From assembly GCA_001839685.1 (NCBI GenBank), contig MLAK01000100.1, positions 66,277 to 130,276 of the forward strand: a DNA stretch of 64,000 nucleotides, written 5' to 3'. Position numbers and translations under genes: made by a program. The notes below the pieces were generated by a model, which saw only the letters and a list, made by a program, of their open reading frames with translations, was not told the DNA's origin and did no database searches. The DNA comes from Tritrichomonas foetus (lineage: Eukaryota; Parabasalia; Tritrichomonadida; Tritrichomonadidae). Shown piece by piece: positions 1-8,500 of this stretch; position 1 is the first letter of the stretch; each line of letters begins with the position of its first letter.

Positions 1-405
1 AAGAAGTTTTTTTGCCAATAAAACTCTATTGGCCTTTTGATTTTCTGTTAGAATATGTGGCACCCATCGAAGATGCACATGTTTATACATTAATTTTGAT
101 GTTAAACGATCATAAATTGTCGATTTTGGTTCACCTAAAACATTAGCAATATATCGACACGATGAATGTGGAAATTCGGTTAAAACATCTAAAATTTTCC
201 AGTCAAGAATATCATAACTTTGGCACTTTTTCTCTTTTTTCACAGGCTGTGTGTTTTGACTTCTGTTCAGTTCTGCCATGACTCGGTAGATTTGTCTTTG
301 AGACAAACATTTTTCTTTCAAGACACTCTTCATTTCTTCATATATTTCTTTGCCCCTTTTTCCTTCAAGCTGCAGAAAAGTTATGATTGAATGTTGATCA
401 ATCAT
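1..405 (-). CDS. mariner-family transposase, N-terminal part (runs off window)
   Basis: The minus strand is open from an ATG at 405 to the first base of the window (135 codons), so the catalytic DDD/E part lies outside. The N-terminal half looks like the two helix-turn-helix DNA-binding units of mariner transposases. Around residues 80-110 there is a HTH-like stretch (CRYIANVLGEPKSTIYDRL). It is followed by WVPHILTENQKANRV, very close to the mariner signature WVPHxLTxxQ. Mariner elements are abundant in trichomonads (Tvmar1 in T. vaginalis). Transposases of this family bind their terminal repeats and move by cut and paste at TA dinucleotides. No stop or frameshift is seen in the visible part, so the copy could be intact. 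Family call is firm; activity cannot be judged. Confidence 0.85.
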   Translation of the reverse strand, partial: MIDQHSIITFLQLEGKRGKEIYEEMKSVLKEKCLSQRQIYRVMAELNRSQNTQPVKKEKKCQSYDILDWKILDVLTEFPHSSCRYIANVLGEPKSTIYDRLTSKLMYKHVHLRWVPHILTENQKANRVLLAKKLL

Positions 406-869
406 TTTTTAATAAACGTGCATCGTGTACGTTTATAAATTATTCTTTTTTTTTATGAAAAAGATTCTTTATCTCTATTTTCAGTCAAGAGAAAAAAAAA
501 TTGTTTTCAAAATTTTTATGTTAACATTGCATAGTTTATTATTTATAAATATAATGTATTGATTTCACTTCTAATGTGGGTAGTGACATCACGCCTCCGG
601 ACACCCTATAAAAAAATAATAAAAATAATTACCTTTTTTGCTTTTTTTTAAAATATCTCAACCCATGGCACAACTAAAATGATAATAGAAATCAATTGAT
701 TTATATAACTCTTCCCATATTGGAATCTATACATCTACCTATGTTCATACATCACAATGATTTCTCAGTGATAATATTAATATATATAATTAATGCGAAA
801 TGATCAAATTGCATAATATGATTAAAAAGAAAAAATATAAATGAAATGAAAGTAAAATAAAATATATAT
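406..869. other. non-coding: mariner leader and AT-rich spacer
   Basis: From 406 to 606 this is the presumed leader of the mariner element. It contains a small inverted repeat (ataaacgt at 412-419 against acgtttat at 429-436). From 607 to 869 it is AT-rich spacer at the 3' side of the membrane-protein gene. No coding signal was seen. Confidence 0.5.
577..606 (-). repeat. putative mariner terminal inverted repeat (5' end)
   Basis: About 200 bp upstream of the transposase ATG sits an unusually GC-rich block. On the minus strand it begins GGGTGTCCGGAGGCGTGATG, immediately after TATA (607-610). A GC-richer tip next to a TA dinucleotide, at roughly the 5' leader length usual for mariner, fits the element's outer end with its TA target duplication. 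The matching repeat at the other end lies outside the window, so this is inference. Confidence 0.5.
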
Positions 870-1925
870 TTAGACAAAACTTAATTCAGGCCAAACAGAG
901 TTAAATTGAACAGTAGGATCAGAAACATTTGTTAAAATAATAGCCGGAAAAGCAACCACCCTTGTATTTATCAGAATTGCCGCAAGTGTTATGAAGTAGT
1001 GTGCCATCACAATCATTGTATTTGTGTGAGCTCCTTGGCAGAAGCAGCCGAAATGAATGAAAAATGTAGCTAAAACAGCAGATGGAATAGATTTAAAATC
1101 AAAATAGTCAGTTTCAAGACCGGTTGTCGCTTTTTCTTGAATTGATGGTGGCGTGTCTACTTTTGCTTCAGTGTGTCCTCCATGGTCAGGATTATCAACT
1201 TCACGATTTCCACCTTGATTATGTGTCAGCGGGATATTCATGAGATTCGGAAGAAGGGAAGGATCAACTTTCCGGATGAAATTCTTTAATGATGGTGTCA
1301 CTCGTCGCATTGCTCCAATTGCAATAACAGTAAAAATTAATGGGCATAAAAATACAACAGAAATAGGGATAAACACAAAGATGTAATTCATGTCCATGTA
1401 TAAAGAAACATGCCCAAGAATGACAGTTGGCAAAACGCCAAAAATATCAACAAATGCGCGCCATCTCTTAAACGGAGTAAGAAGAAGTGTCAGAAATGCA
1501 TCTAACACAATTAAGACTTCTGGAATTATAATTCCTAATTTTCTATGATCAATAAAATAATATGCGAATATGATTGATGCGATATCTAAATGAAGGCTCA
1601 TGTCAAACATACTCTGTATGACCATTTTCCACGTTGGCGCTGGATCTGAGAGTCTCACTTGTGAATCTGTCAATATGCGAAAAACTAAATACGTCAGGAA
1701 TAAAAGTATAAAAATAATGTGTATTATTGAAATAATTTTGATGTATTGTAAGACATCACCCCATCCGTCGTCGCCAGGCGTGCTGATAATCGATGTAAAA
1801 TCTGTTAAAAAAAGGCCAAGAAACCAAATCCCAAAAGAAATAAATCGAACTTGGTGGTATTCAAACCACAAGAAATTCATTGGAATTGTAGCAAAATCTC
1901 GTTCAATATGGTAAAAGCATCGCAT
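870..1925 (-). CDS. multi-pass membrane protein, family not recognised
   Basis: The frame gives 351 residues from the ATG at 1925. It stays open slightly further upstream, but only a TTG would extend it, so the ATG is preferred. About eight hydrophobic segments are visible. There are six in the first 215 residues, then a hydrophilic loop rich in Asn, Asp, His and Thr (roughly 225-280), then two more near the C-terminus. The loop holds a short His/Asp/Gly run (NPDHGGH). No transporter or enzyme signature was recognised. It is probably an integral membrane protein of the endomembrane system or plasma membrane. The neighbouring mariner element sits on the 3' side and does not interrupt it. Confidence 0.7.
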   Translation of the reverse strand: MRCFYHIERDFATIPMNFLWFEYHQVRFISFGIWFLGLFLTDFTSIISTPGDDGWGDVLQYIKIISIIHIIFILLFLTYLVFRILTDSQVRLSDPAPTWKMVIQSMFDMSLHLDIASIIFAYYFIDHRKLGIIIPEVLIVLDAFLTLLLTPFKRWRAFVDIFGVLPTVILGHVSLYMDMNYIFVFIPISVVFLCPLIFTVIAIGAMRRVTPSLKNFIRKVDPSLLPNLMNIPLTHNQGGNREVDNPDHGGHTEAKVDTPPSIQEKATTGLETDYFDFKSIPSAVLATFFIHFGCFCQGAHTNTMIVMAHYFITLAAILINTRVVAFPAIILTNVSDPTVQFNSVWPELSFV

Positions 1926-2063
1926 TTTATTTATTATATGCAGCTTTTTCAATCAAAATTTGTTCATATGGATAATCAACCAAATATACTCTTAAATTAT
2001 CATTATACCGATATCATATAATCTTGGTAAAACAAGTGAATTCTTTTAATTCAATTGTAGGCA

Positions 2064-2173
2064 TCTGCATTACAACCAATCTTGAAAAAGATTATTATTG
2101 GTACTTTTTCAACTTTGGTTAATTCGAAAGATGAATTTTGAACTTCTGGAATAACTTATGGTTGTGATGCAGA
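2064..2173. repeat. small inverted-repeat element
   Basis: Fifteen bases, TCTGCATTACAACCA (2064-2078), are repeated inverted at 2159-2173 with one mismatch, enclosing about 80 bp. The interior (about 2104-2155) resembles two other places, 2362-2416 and 9127-9180. All three share a pattern close to gtcaattc, then aaa, then gtgaatttgaa. It is read as a small non-autonomous element or a fragment of one. No target duplication was identified. Confidence 0.5.
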
Positions 2174-2361
2174 GTATAGTGAATTACAATAATTCAATTA
2201 TCTAATATTAAGGTTTAAAAGAAAAATAAAAATAGCTAAAGTACAACCAGTTTTACCGTGAATATTTAAGGTCAAATAAAAAGTCAAATGAACGAAAAGT
2301 GCGAAAACGTTCAAAAGAATTCACTAACTTGGGATATGTGATATAAAAAATATATACAGAT

Positions 2362-2416
2362 TACTACCGTTTGTACCAAGTTTAGTCAATTCTAAAGGTG
2401 AATTTTGAATTTCCGT
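2362..2416 (+). repeat. dispersed ~50-bp repeat, copy
   Basis: The stretch begins ttactaccg and continues through gtcaattc and gtgaattttgaatttc. It matches the stretch at about 9127-9180 and, more loosely, the interior of the inverted-repeat unit at 2064-2173. Copies were aligned by eye and identity was not measured. Confidence 0.4.
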
Positions 2417-2516
2417 CATGACTTTGATTATTTTTCACTTAACAATTTCATCAAAAAAGAGTTAACATTTGGTTGTTAACTCGTATGTTTATTAATAATA
2501 TTTTTCAAAAGAATTG

Positions 2517-3125
2517 ATGAATCAAATACTTTTCGATCAAATGCGCACTAATGCTCTCTACAATATCGAGTGCTGTTATGCACATTTAGCCGAAGCAAAA
2601 CTTTGCCGAAAGAATCGAAAACTCGAACATCAAAATTTAGGAAGATTTCTCAGAATCGACGAATTGGCTTTAAGTCACGAAAAAAAACTTTTCCAGCTAA
2701 AAGAAAGCCTCGATCAAATCGCTGCAGAGGAAAAAGAAAAAACCGATCATAAAATCAATTCATTACAGAGAAAAGCGCGCCATCGAAAAAAGAAAATTTT
2801 GAAAGAAATCGAAATCGCATCCGATAGACTGAAACATGCAAACGAGTCAATTGAAATATCACAATTATCGTTACAATCGGCAGCTGACCAAAGTCGCTTT
2901 GAAACATTATCGTTACAATCAGATTCTTCATTTATATTCAATACAGATAAAATTAAGGACCAGCTTCAGCGAACAAAAGATAGGGCCGAAAAAATGAGAA
3001 TGAAAAAAAATGAATGGGAAAAAACGATAAACGACCTCAGAAAAATCGAAGAAGCAAGAAAAACTCGATCACCACTTAGAAAAAATGGCTCATCTGCGAT
3101 GATTAAAAATATCATGGAATCTTAA
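2517..3125 (+). CDS. small basic coiled-coil protein
   Basis: This encodes 202 residues from the ATG at 2517; the codon just before is TTG, so the ATG is taken as start. From about residue 40 to 180 the sequence is dominated by Glu, Lys, Arg, Gln and Leu in a heptad-like pattern, typical of a long alpha-helical coiled coil. There are no membrane segments and no catalytic motifs. The C-terminus is basic and Ser-rich. The family was not recognised. A structural or cytoskeletal role is only a guess from composition. The stop lies 9 bp from the inverted-repeat element that begins at 3135, so the element probably supplies part of the transcript end. Confidence 0.65.
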   Translation: MNQILFDQMRTNALYNIECCYAHLAEAKLCRKNRKLEHQNLGRFLRIDELALSHEKKLFQLKESLDQIAAEEKEKTDHKINSLQRKARHRKKKILKEIEIASDRLKHANESIEISQLSLQSAADQSRFETLSLQSDSSFIFNTDKIKDQLQRTKDRAEKMRMKKNEWEKTINDLRKIEEARKTRSPLRKNGSSAMIKNIMES

Positions 3126-3134
3126 AACTTTTTC

Positions 3135-3414
3135 AGGTTGTACTGCATACGATAGCTCAATTCGTTCAATTTTCTGATAACCTCATAGAATTAGAATTTT
3201 AGCAAAAGTTCCGAATTTTCACAGAAAAAGTTGGCGTTGATCAAATCATATTCACCATAGTATGGTGAATTGCATACGGTTTCACAGAATCTTATCATTT
3301 CTTTTTCAAAGTACAATCTTGTTGATTTCAACTTGTGATTTTTCCCTATTCAGTTCATGATTTTTGAATGATATCATTGAAACGCCACTTTTAATAGGTT
3401 CTGCAGTACAACCT
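3135..3414. repeat. MITE-like element with 13-bp perfect terminal inverted repeats
   Basis: AGGTTGTACTGCA at 3135-3147 is repeated as its exact reverse complement at 3402-3414, enclosing about 280 bp without coding capacity. The interior includes recognisable words (gcatacgatagct, ggtgaattgcata, cggtttcacagaatcttat). These recur in the same order at 33902-34150, so this is a dispersed repeat and not a chance palindrome. Size, non-coding interior and terminal repeats fit a non-autonomous DNA transposon. No clear target-site duplication is visible. Confidence 0.65.
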
Positions 3415-3641
3415 TAAGTAAATAATATGTTTGTAGCAAAAACATGATGTTTTCTTTTTATTTTGAAATCATTAACAATAATTCTGTATGATGAGATGTT
3501 TAGCAGATAATGAATTTGACTATCTCCAAATTTTATAATTTTTTCAATGCCAGATATATTTTTTGATGAGTTGATAATTTGCGAGTAGGTTTTACAAAAC
3601 AAACCAAGATTGTCATAGAAAGTATTCAATGTGAAATGATT
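3414..3641 (-). pseudogene. relic of a BTB-like protein N-terminus, ending at the repeat element
   Basis: A 75-codon open stretch without ATG reads like coding sequence (for example KFGDSQIHYLLNISSYRIIV, then NDFKIKRK). It resembles the start of BTB-like domains in trichomonad ankyrin and BTB proteins. Upstream in the same frame it is broken by a TAG at about 3642, beyond which coding-like sequence continues briefly (FDEQHLQFYG). Downstream its TAA (3416-3414) uses the last base of the terminal repeat of the element at 3135-3414, so the frame stops exactly at the element edge. It is probably a gene fragment cut by the insertion. The remainder was not found on the other side. The family link is from memory of such proteins and is tentative. 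Confidence 0.4.
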
Positions 3642-3976
3642 CTATCCGTAAAATTGCAAATGTTGTTCATCAAATAATTAAAAAATATTTTAAAACACCA
3701 GATATATAAAGAAGCCGATGAATTAATTGTATTTAAATTTATTAAGTATAATTTATTAAATTTTTCTTTCGATTATTAAATCAGTTTGATGTATCATTCA
3801 TGATGAACGTTTAAAAAATCACTGATACACAAGATATGTCGATGAATGGTGAATTAATTAGCCTATCAATTTCACTATTGTTCTTGAAAAAGTTATAATG
3901 TAAGGTGAATAATTGGGAAAATGGTGAATTTTTCCATCAAATCATTTATAAAACTTATTAATAGAAGAAAGCAAAA
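3642..3976. other. intergenic, promoter side of the SEP-UBX gene
   Basis: AT-rich sequence, apart from the coding-like tail of the relic noted for 3414-3641. A TCATTTATAAAACTTATT stretch about 20-35 bases upstream of the next ATG is a possible initiator. Nothing else was recognised. Confidence 0.4.
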
Positions 3977-4810
3977 ATGGCAGATCCAAATTATGCTAAA
4001 CAAATTGCTCATCTTGAGCGAATCAATGCTGAACGTTTGCAAGAAATTAAACGCCTCGAAAAAATATTATATGACGAAGAGCAAAAAACGATTGACTATT
4101 CACGTCAAATTGACGAAATGACCGATTTTCTCGCAGATTATGGCCTTCATTGGGTTGGCGGCGATGCCCCCAAATCATCGGCATTTCCAAGAGGCCCAAC
4201 AGATATGGGATTATTCGAACAAAAGATCCGCGATTTGAATGCAATGGCAGAACAAGGAGTCGAATTTCAGAAAGAAAAAACCGGTGTTACAAAAGTTAAG
4301 CAGCAAAAACCTATTCATATCAAATTGCTTGATGATGGCTTCAAATTGGACGATGGTGAACTGAGATTGTATTCATTACCAATAAGTTCTGATTTCTTCC
4401 AGGACATCATGGACGGCTTCTTCCCGCTAGAATTCAAATCACAGTACCCTGAAGGCGTCAAACTAATTGTTGAAGACCTCAGAAAGATCGACCTCTTTAA
4501 AGGAAACGCAAGAAAATTGGTTGAAACAGCGAAAAGAGATAAAGGCGATTATGACATCCCAGAAAAGAAAGAAATCGGAGAAGGAAACGGAAAAATAAAA
4601 ATAAAGTTTTCGAATGGAAAAGAAACTTTAGCAAAATTAGATCAAAGTGCAACAGTTTTGATTTTGAAACAATTAATTGAAAAAGAATTTGGAATTACCA
4701 AATTCACACTTTGCTCACCGCCTTCACTGATTTTGGATGATGACGAAAAGACTCTTTCATCTCTTGGGCTGTTCCCTCGAGGCCTACTCATTTTGACAAT
4801 TCCAAAATAA
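3977..4810 (+). CDS. SEP and UBX domain protein (Cdc48/p97 adaptor, UBXN11/p47-like)
   Basis: The product has 277 residues. Residues 5-50 form a short coiled coil, followed by FLADYGLHWVGG. Residues about 112-172 form a SEP domain (IHIKLLDDGFKLDDGELRLY ... FFPLEF ... YPEGVKLIVEDLR). Residues about 203-277 form a C-terminal UBX fold (KIKIKFSNGKETLAKLDQS ... SLGLFPRGLLILTIPK). SEP plus UBX is the pairing of p47/Shp1 and UBXN11 type cofactors, which recruit the AAA ATPase Cdc48/p97 to ubiquitinated or membrane-fusion substrates. No N-terminal UBA domain is present, unlike p47. The coiled coil favours the UBXN11-like branch. The ATG lies in a plain context and the reading frame is intact. Confidence 0.85.
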   Translation: MADPNYAKQIAHLERINAERLQEIKRLEKILYDEEQKTIDYSRQIDEMTDFLADYGLHWVGGDAPKSSAFPRGPTDMGLFEQKIRDLNAMAEQGVEFQKEKTGVTKVKQQKPIHIKLLDDGFKLDDGELRLYSLPISSDFFQDIMDGFFPLEFKSQYPEGVKLIVEDLRKIDLFKGNARKLVETAKRDKGDYDIPEKKEIGEGNGKIKIKFSNGKETLAKLDQSATVLILKQLIEKEFGITKFTLCSPPSLILDDDEKTLSSLGLFPRGLLILTIPK

Positions 4811-5215
4811 TGATTGTGTTTATTAAACTTAATTTTGAAAATGAAACTTCTGAAGAAGTTTTTTTTTTAAAACTTTTTTTTGGGAAAAACTAAAAATGTT
4901 TCATTACACCCTCTTTCAAACAATATTCGAATAGGTGGATGATGTCGGACTTTCGATGAAATAATAAAGATGAGTGTCAGTGTTTGTATGGTTCTCTTTT
5001 ACTAACACTTTTTTGGATGTTTTCCAAAATTTATTAAAATGACGCAGTCCTATTTGCAAATTATTCCCCGATACTTTAATTATGTCCTTTCAATATCAGA
5101 AAAACCATCGACAATAGAAATTCCAATATTGAAACTTTTGATTTTCTTCATCCAAACGAATGATATGTTTGTTTTTCATTGGAAGATGCAATTTTTGACA
5201 AAAACTAAATAGAAT
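4811..5215. other. intergenic, no feature recognised
   Basis: This is the 3' flank of the SEP-UBX gene, with AT-rich runs (t-tracts around 4860-4880). No coding frame, RNA gene or clear repeat was seen before the tandem array at 5216. Confidence 0.5.
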
Positions 5216-5341
5216 AATGATAAATACATGAGTAATGATAAATACATGATTAATGATAAATACATGATTAATGATAAATACATGAGTAATGATAAATACA
5301 TGATTAATGATAAATACATGAGTAATGATAAATACATGATT
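5216..5341 (+). repeat. 18-bp tandem repeat, seven copies
   Basis: Seven contiguous units of AATGATAAATACATGAGT or AATGATAAATACATGATT occur, differing only in the penultimate base of each unit. The period is a multiple of three and has no stop in one frame. It would therefore encode a hexapeptide repeat (SNDKYM or INDKYM) from the ATG at 5228. Confidence 0.95.
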
Positions 5342-5473
5342 GTCCCAACCATTGGATTACTAGGAGAGAGACTTGATGAAGGAGGAAGAAACTGCCTGGA
5401 AGAAGGCAGCAGCGGAAACAGCTCTGTGAAATCCAGAAAAGGGCATAAGAATACAGTCTTTATAAATGTTTAA
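5228..5473 (+). CDS. doubtful small ORF with hexapeptide repeats
   Basis: This is an 81-residue frame. The first 38 residues are the SNDKYM/INDKYM repeat encoded by the tandem array. The rest is a non-repetitive tail rich in Gly, Glu, Ser and Lys. The tail DNA (about 5341-5460) is clearly less AT-rich than its surroundings. In another frame it also stays open and reads as a short helical peptide (KEEETAWKKAAAETAL). That makes the true frame uncertain. It may be a real small gene, a fragment of an older gene, or an accident of the repeat. No homologous family was recognised. Confidence 0.25.
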   Translation: MSNDKYMINDKYMINDKYMSNDKYMINDKYMSNDKYMIVPTIGLLGERLDEGGRNCLEEGSSGNSSVKSRKGHKNTVFINV

Positions 5474-5598
5474 TTTTCTAATTCATCAAATAATTATGAG
5501 TAAATTTATAAAAACAAACGTTGATAAATACTCATAGATTATTAATACCGAATATTTATTTTTATAAAACAAACAAAAAACATATTAAAACCGATCAA

Positions 5599-8500
5599 TT
5601 AATGTTGAATTGGAATAACATCATCACATTCTTCAGAATACATTTCACCTAAATCAATTAGTATATGTCCTTCATGTTTTGTTCTCGCACAATATGCGCA
5701 TATTTTGATACCATTGAAAATTCCGCATGTTAAGCATTCGAAAAAGTGGCCATGAATGTAATTTTTTTGACAATTGTTTTGCTCATAAGTGATATTGATT
5801 TTTTTATTTTCTAGATGCTTTTTTGCTTCAAAACAGCAAACTGAAGCAGCTTCTTTATATAAATCTATAGAATTTGCACTAAGACCACTTCTTTCATATA
5901 TTAAACCTAAATAATAATGTGCAAGCATATTCTTTTTTTTAATGGCAGAAACTAAATAATCAACGGCAAAATCAACATCATCTTCAAGAAACATTTGACC
6001 AACTTTGCACTCAGCAATAACAAATCCATTTGAAGCACTGAGGATTAAAAGATCTAATGATCTTTCATTTTCATTTTTCGGTAAAACTTTTGATAAATAA
6101 TAATGAGCTTCATTATTTCCGGCATTTGATGCTTGTTCAAACAATTCCAACGATTTTTGAATATTTTGGCTCACTCCAATTCCATATGCGTAAATTTTAC
6201 CAAGTACAACTTGTGCATCACAATTTGTCCTTGCAGATTTTTCAAGAACATTAATAAGATTTTGAAATGTATATCTTTTCGGAATTTCTTTCATCATAAT
6301 TCTTGATTGATAATACAAAGCATCATTGTAACATTGTTCATTACGATTATCTTGAGTATAATTTTCTATTATTTCATGATCAAAAACATAAAAAGGCATT
6401 ATGCCGTTATAGAAGTCAATTTCTACATCATTTTCTTTCTTCTTCCATAATGAAATATTTGGGCATGTGTTCTTACTTGAATCTTCTAAATCATTGATTA
6501 TATTTTTTCCACCACTTTTTTTATAAGCTGTGTAATATTGGTATGCTTTATTCAAATTTTGATCAATATTGACATGTTCAAAGTATTCTTTCGCTAGAGT
6601 GAATTGCGAATCACTATCACCAGCATCAGCAGCTTTCGTTAAATAATTAATAGCTTTGGTTATATCTTTTTCAATAACTTCACCAAATAGATAAAAATGA
6701 CCTAAAATTCGAAAAGCTATCACATTATTTTGAATACTGCCTATTTCCAATAATCCAATAAATTGATGAACATTAAAATCTGGAAATTCGATATTGTCAC
6801 TATTATTAGTTTGTTTCGTGCCTGTTGCATTATTTTCAGAGAGTTTTTTCTCAGCAGTATAATTATTTAAAATTTTAGAGATTTCAAGTAGCGCATCAGA
6901 AGATCCAAGACTTATAGCCATGATTAAGAATTCAAAAAGTTGTTTTTTATGAAATTTTTGGTTGTCATAACCTGATGTATATATTTTATATAATGAATAA
7001 TAAGCATCACCATCACCGCATAAAGCGGCAGAATTATAAAATTCTATAGCTTTTTCCATCTCGAAAAATTCTGATTTTTCTTTATTAAAATGTGAGTTTA
7101 AATCACCCAGAAGTTTCAATGCTGGGGAATATGATAATTCTGCAGCTTTATGTAGTAAATCATCTCTCATCTGATCATTTCTTTGAATAATTGTGTCATT
7201 TGAGTAACATTTTGCAAGTTCATAAAATATTTTTGGATTTTGTAAATTTTGATTTTGCATTAATAAATTGTATCCATTTATTACTCGCTGTGGAGAATCA
7301 AGTTTTGATGGTAAACCAGTACCTGTAAGATAACTTACCGCTATTTCATAAATAGCTTCAGGATATCCAAGATTAGCAGCTTTAGAGAATTTAGAAAAAG
7401 CTAAATTTTCATTGTTTTCGAAATAAATTCCATTTTTATATAAAAATCCAATAAAATATATACTTTCGGCATCATTTTGTTCAGACATATCAAATAAATA
7501 ATCTATATCTCTTCTACGTGGTATGCTTACATTATATTCCAACTGTTTACGATAATCATTGTTATTTAAGACAATAAAAACGTTCGCATCAATAAAATAA
7601 TAATAAAATTTCATAAATCTCCATAAAAGAACCACTGAAGATACTCTGTTTGATGAACCTGGTCTTACACATAATTCATAAAGTTTAATAATTGATCCGA
7701 TTGTGTATGGCAATTTAGGTGCTATATTTTTCTGAACTTTATCTAATAAATTTAATGGTGATTTTTCATTTTCTTCAAATGGTGGCGAATTTGTAGATAT
7801 TTCAAATAAGATTAACCCATATAAACATAAATCATCTTGAAATGAAAGGCTATTTTGGAAATTAAAAATATCAATCTCATTTTCTTGATCATTACTCTGA
7901 TTATAGATATATATACAACAGTTAGAAAAATGTGACAGTACGATATTGTTATCAGTTGATACGAAAATATTTTCTATCATTAAATCTTGATGAATTATTC
8001 CATTTTGATGCAAATAATCCAAACCTCCCAAAATTTGATAAGCTATTGAAGTTTTTCGAGTATCATGAAGTGAAGGATTATTTTTTAAGAATTTTCTTAA
8101 ATCATAATTAGGATAAAATTGATATAAGAAGCAAGGTGGTGAAGTATCTATAAAACCAAAACAATTAATAATATTTTGATGTGTTAACACTGATTTTTCT
8201 TTCAATTCTTCGAAAACTGTTTTTTCATGCTTCCATTGATCTTCATTATCGAATAATTTAAGAACACAAATAAATCTTGTCTTCTTCTCCATTAATAACC
8301 GTAAATTTTTAGATTCTAAAAAGCGTAAAAAAATGAAATCATTGGACTGATATTCATTAAATTCATTTTCTGGACATGGTGTATATAAAGTATATTTAAA
8401 ACTAGCTAATGAATAATAATTTCTTCTTATATAGAAAGAACTGATCACATCTTTCGAAATAAAAAAATATTTGGAATAATTCATTCCTTGGTCATTTTCG

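Larger units (their letters stand above)
1926..2516. other. intergenic region with short repeats
   Basis: No gene is supported here. The stretch holds a ~110-bp inverted-repeat unit (2064-2173), a second copy of its core sequence (about 2362-2416), and AT-rich filler. An isolated agtacaacc at about 2240 resembles the tip of the element at 3135-3414. Confidence 0.5.
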
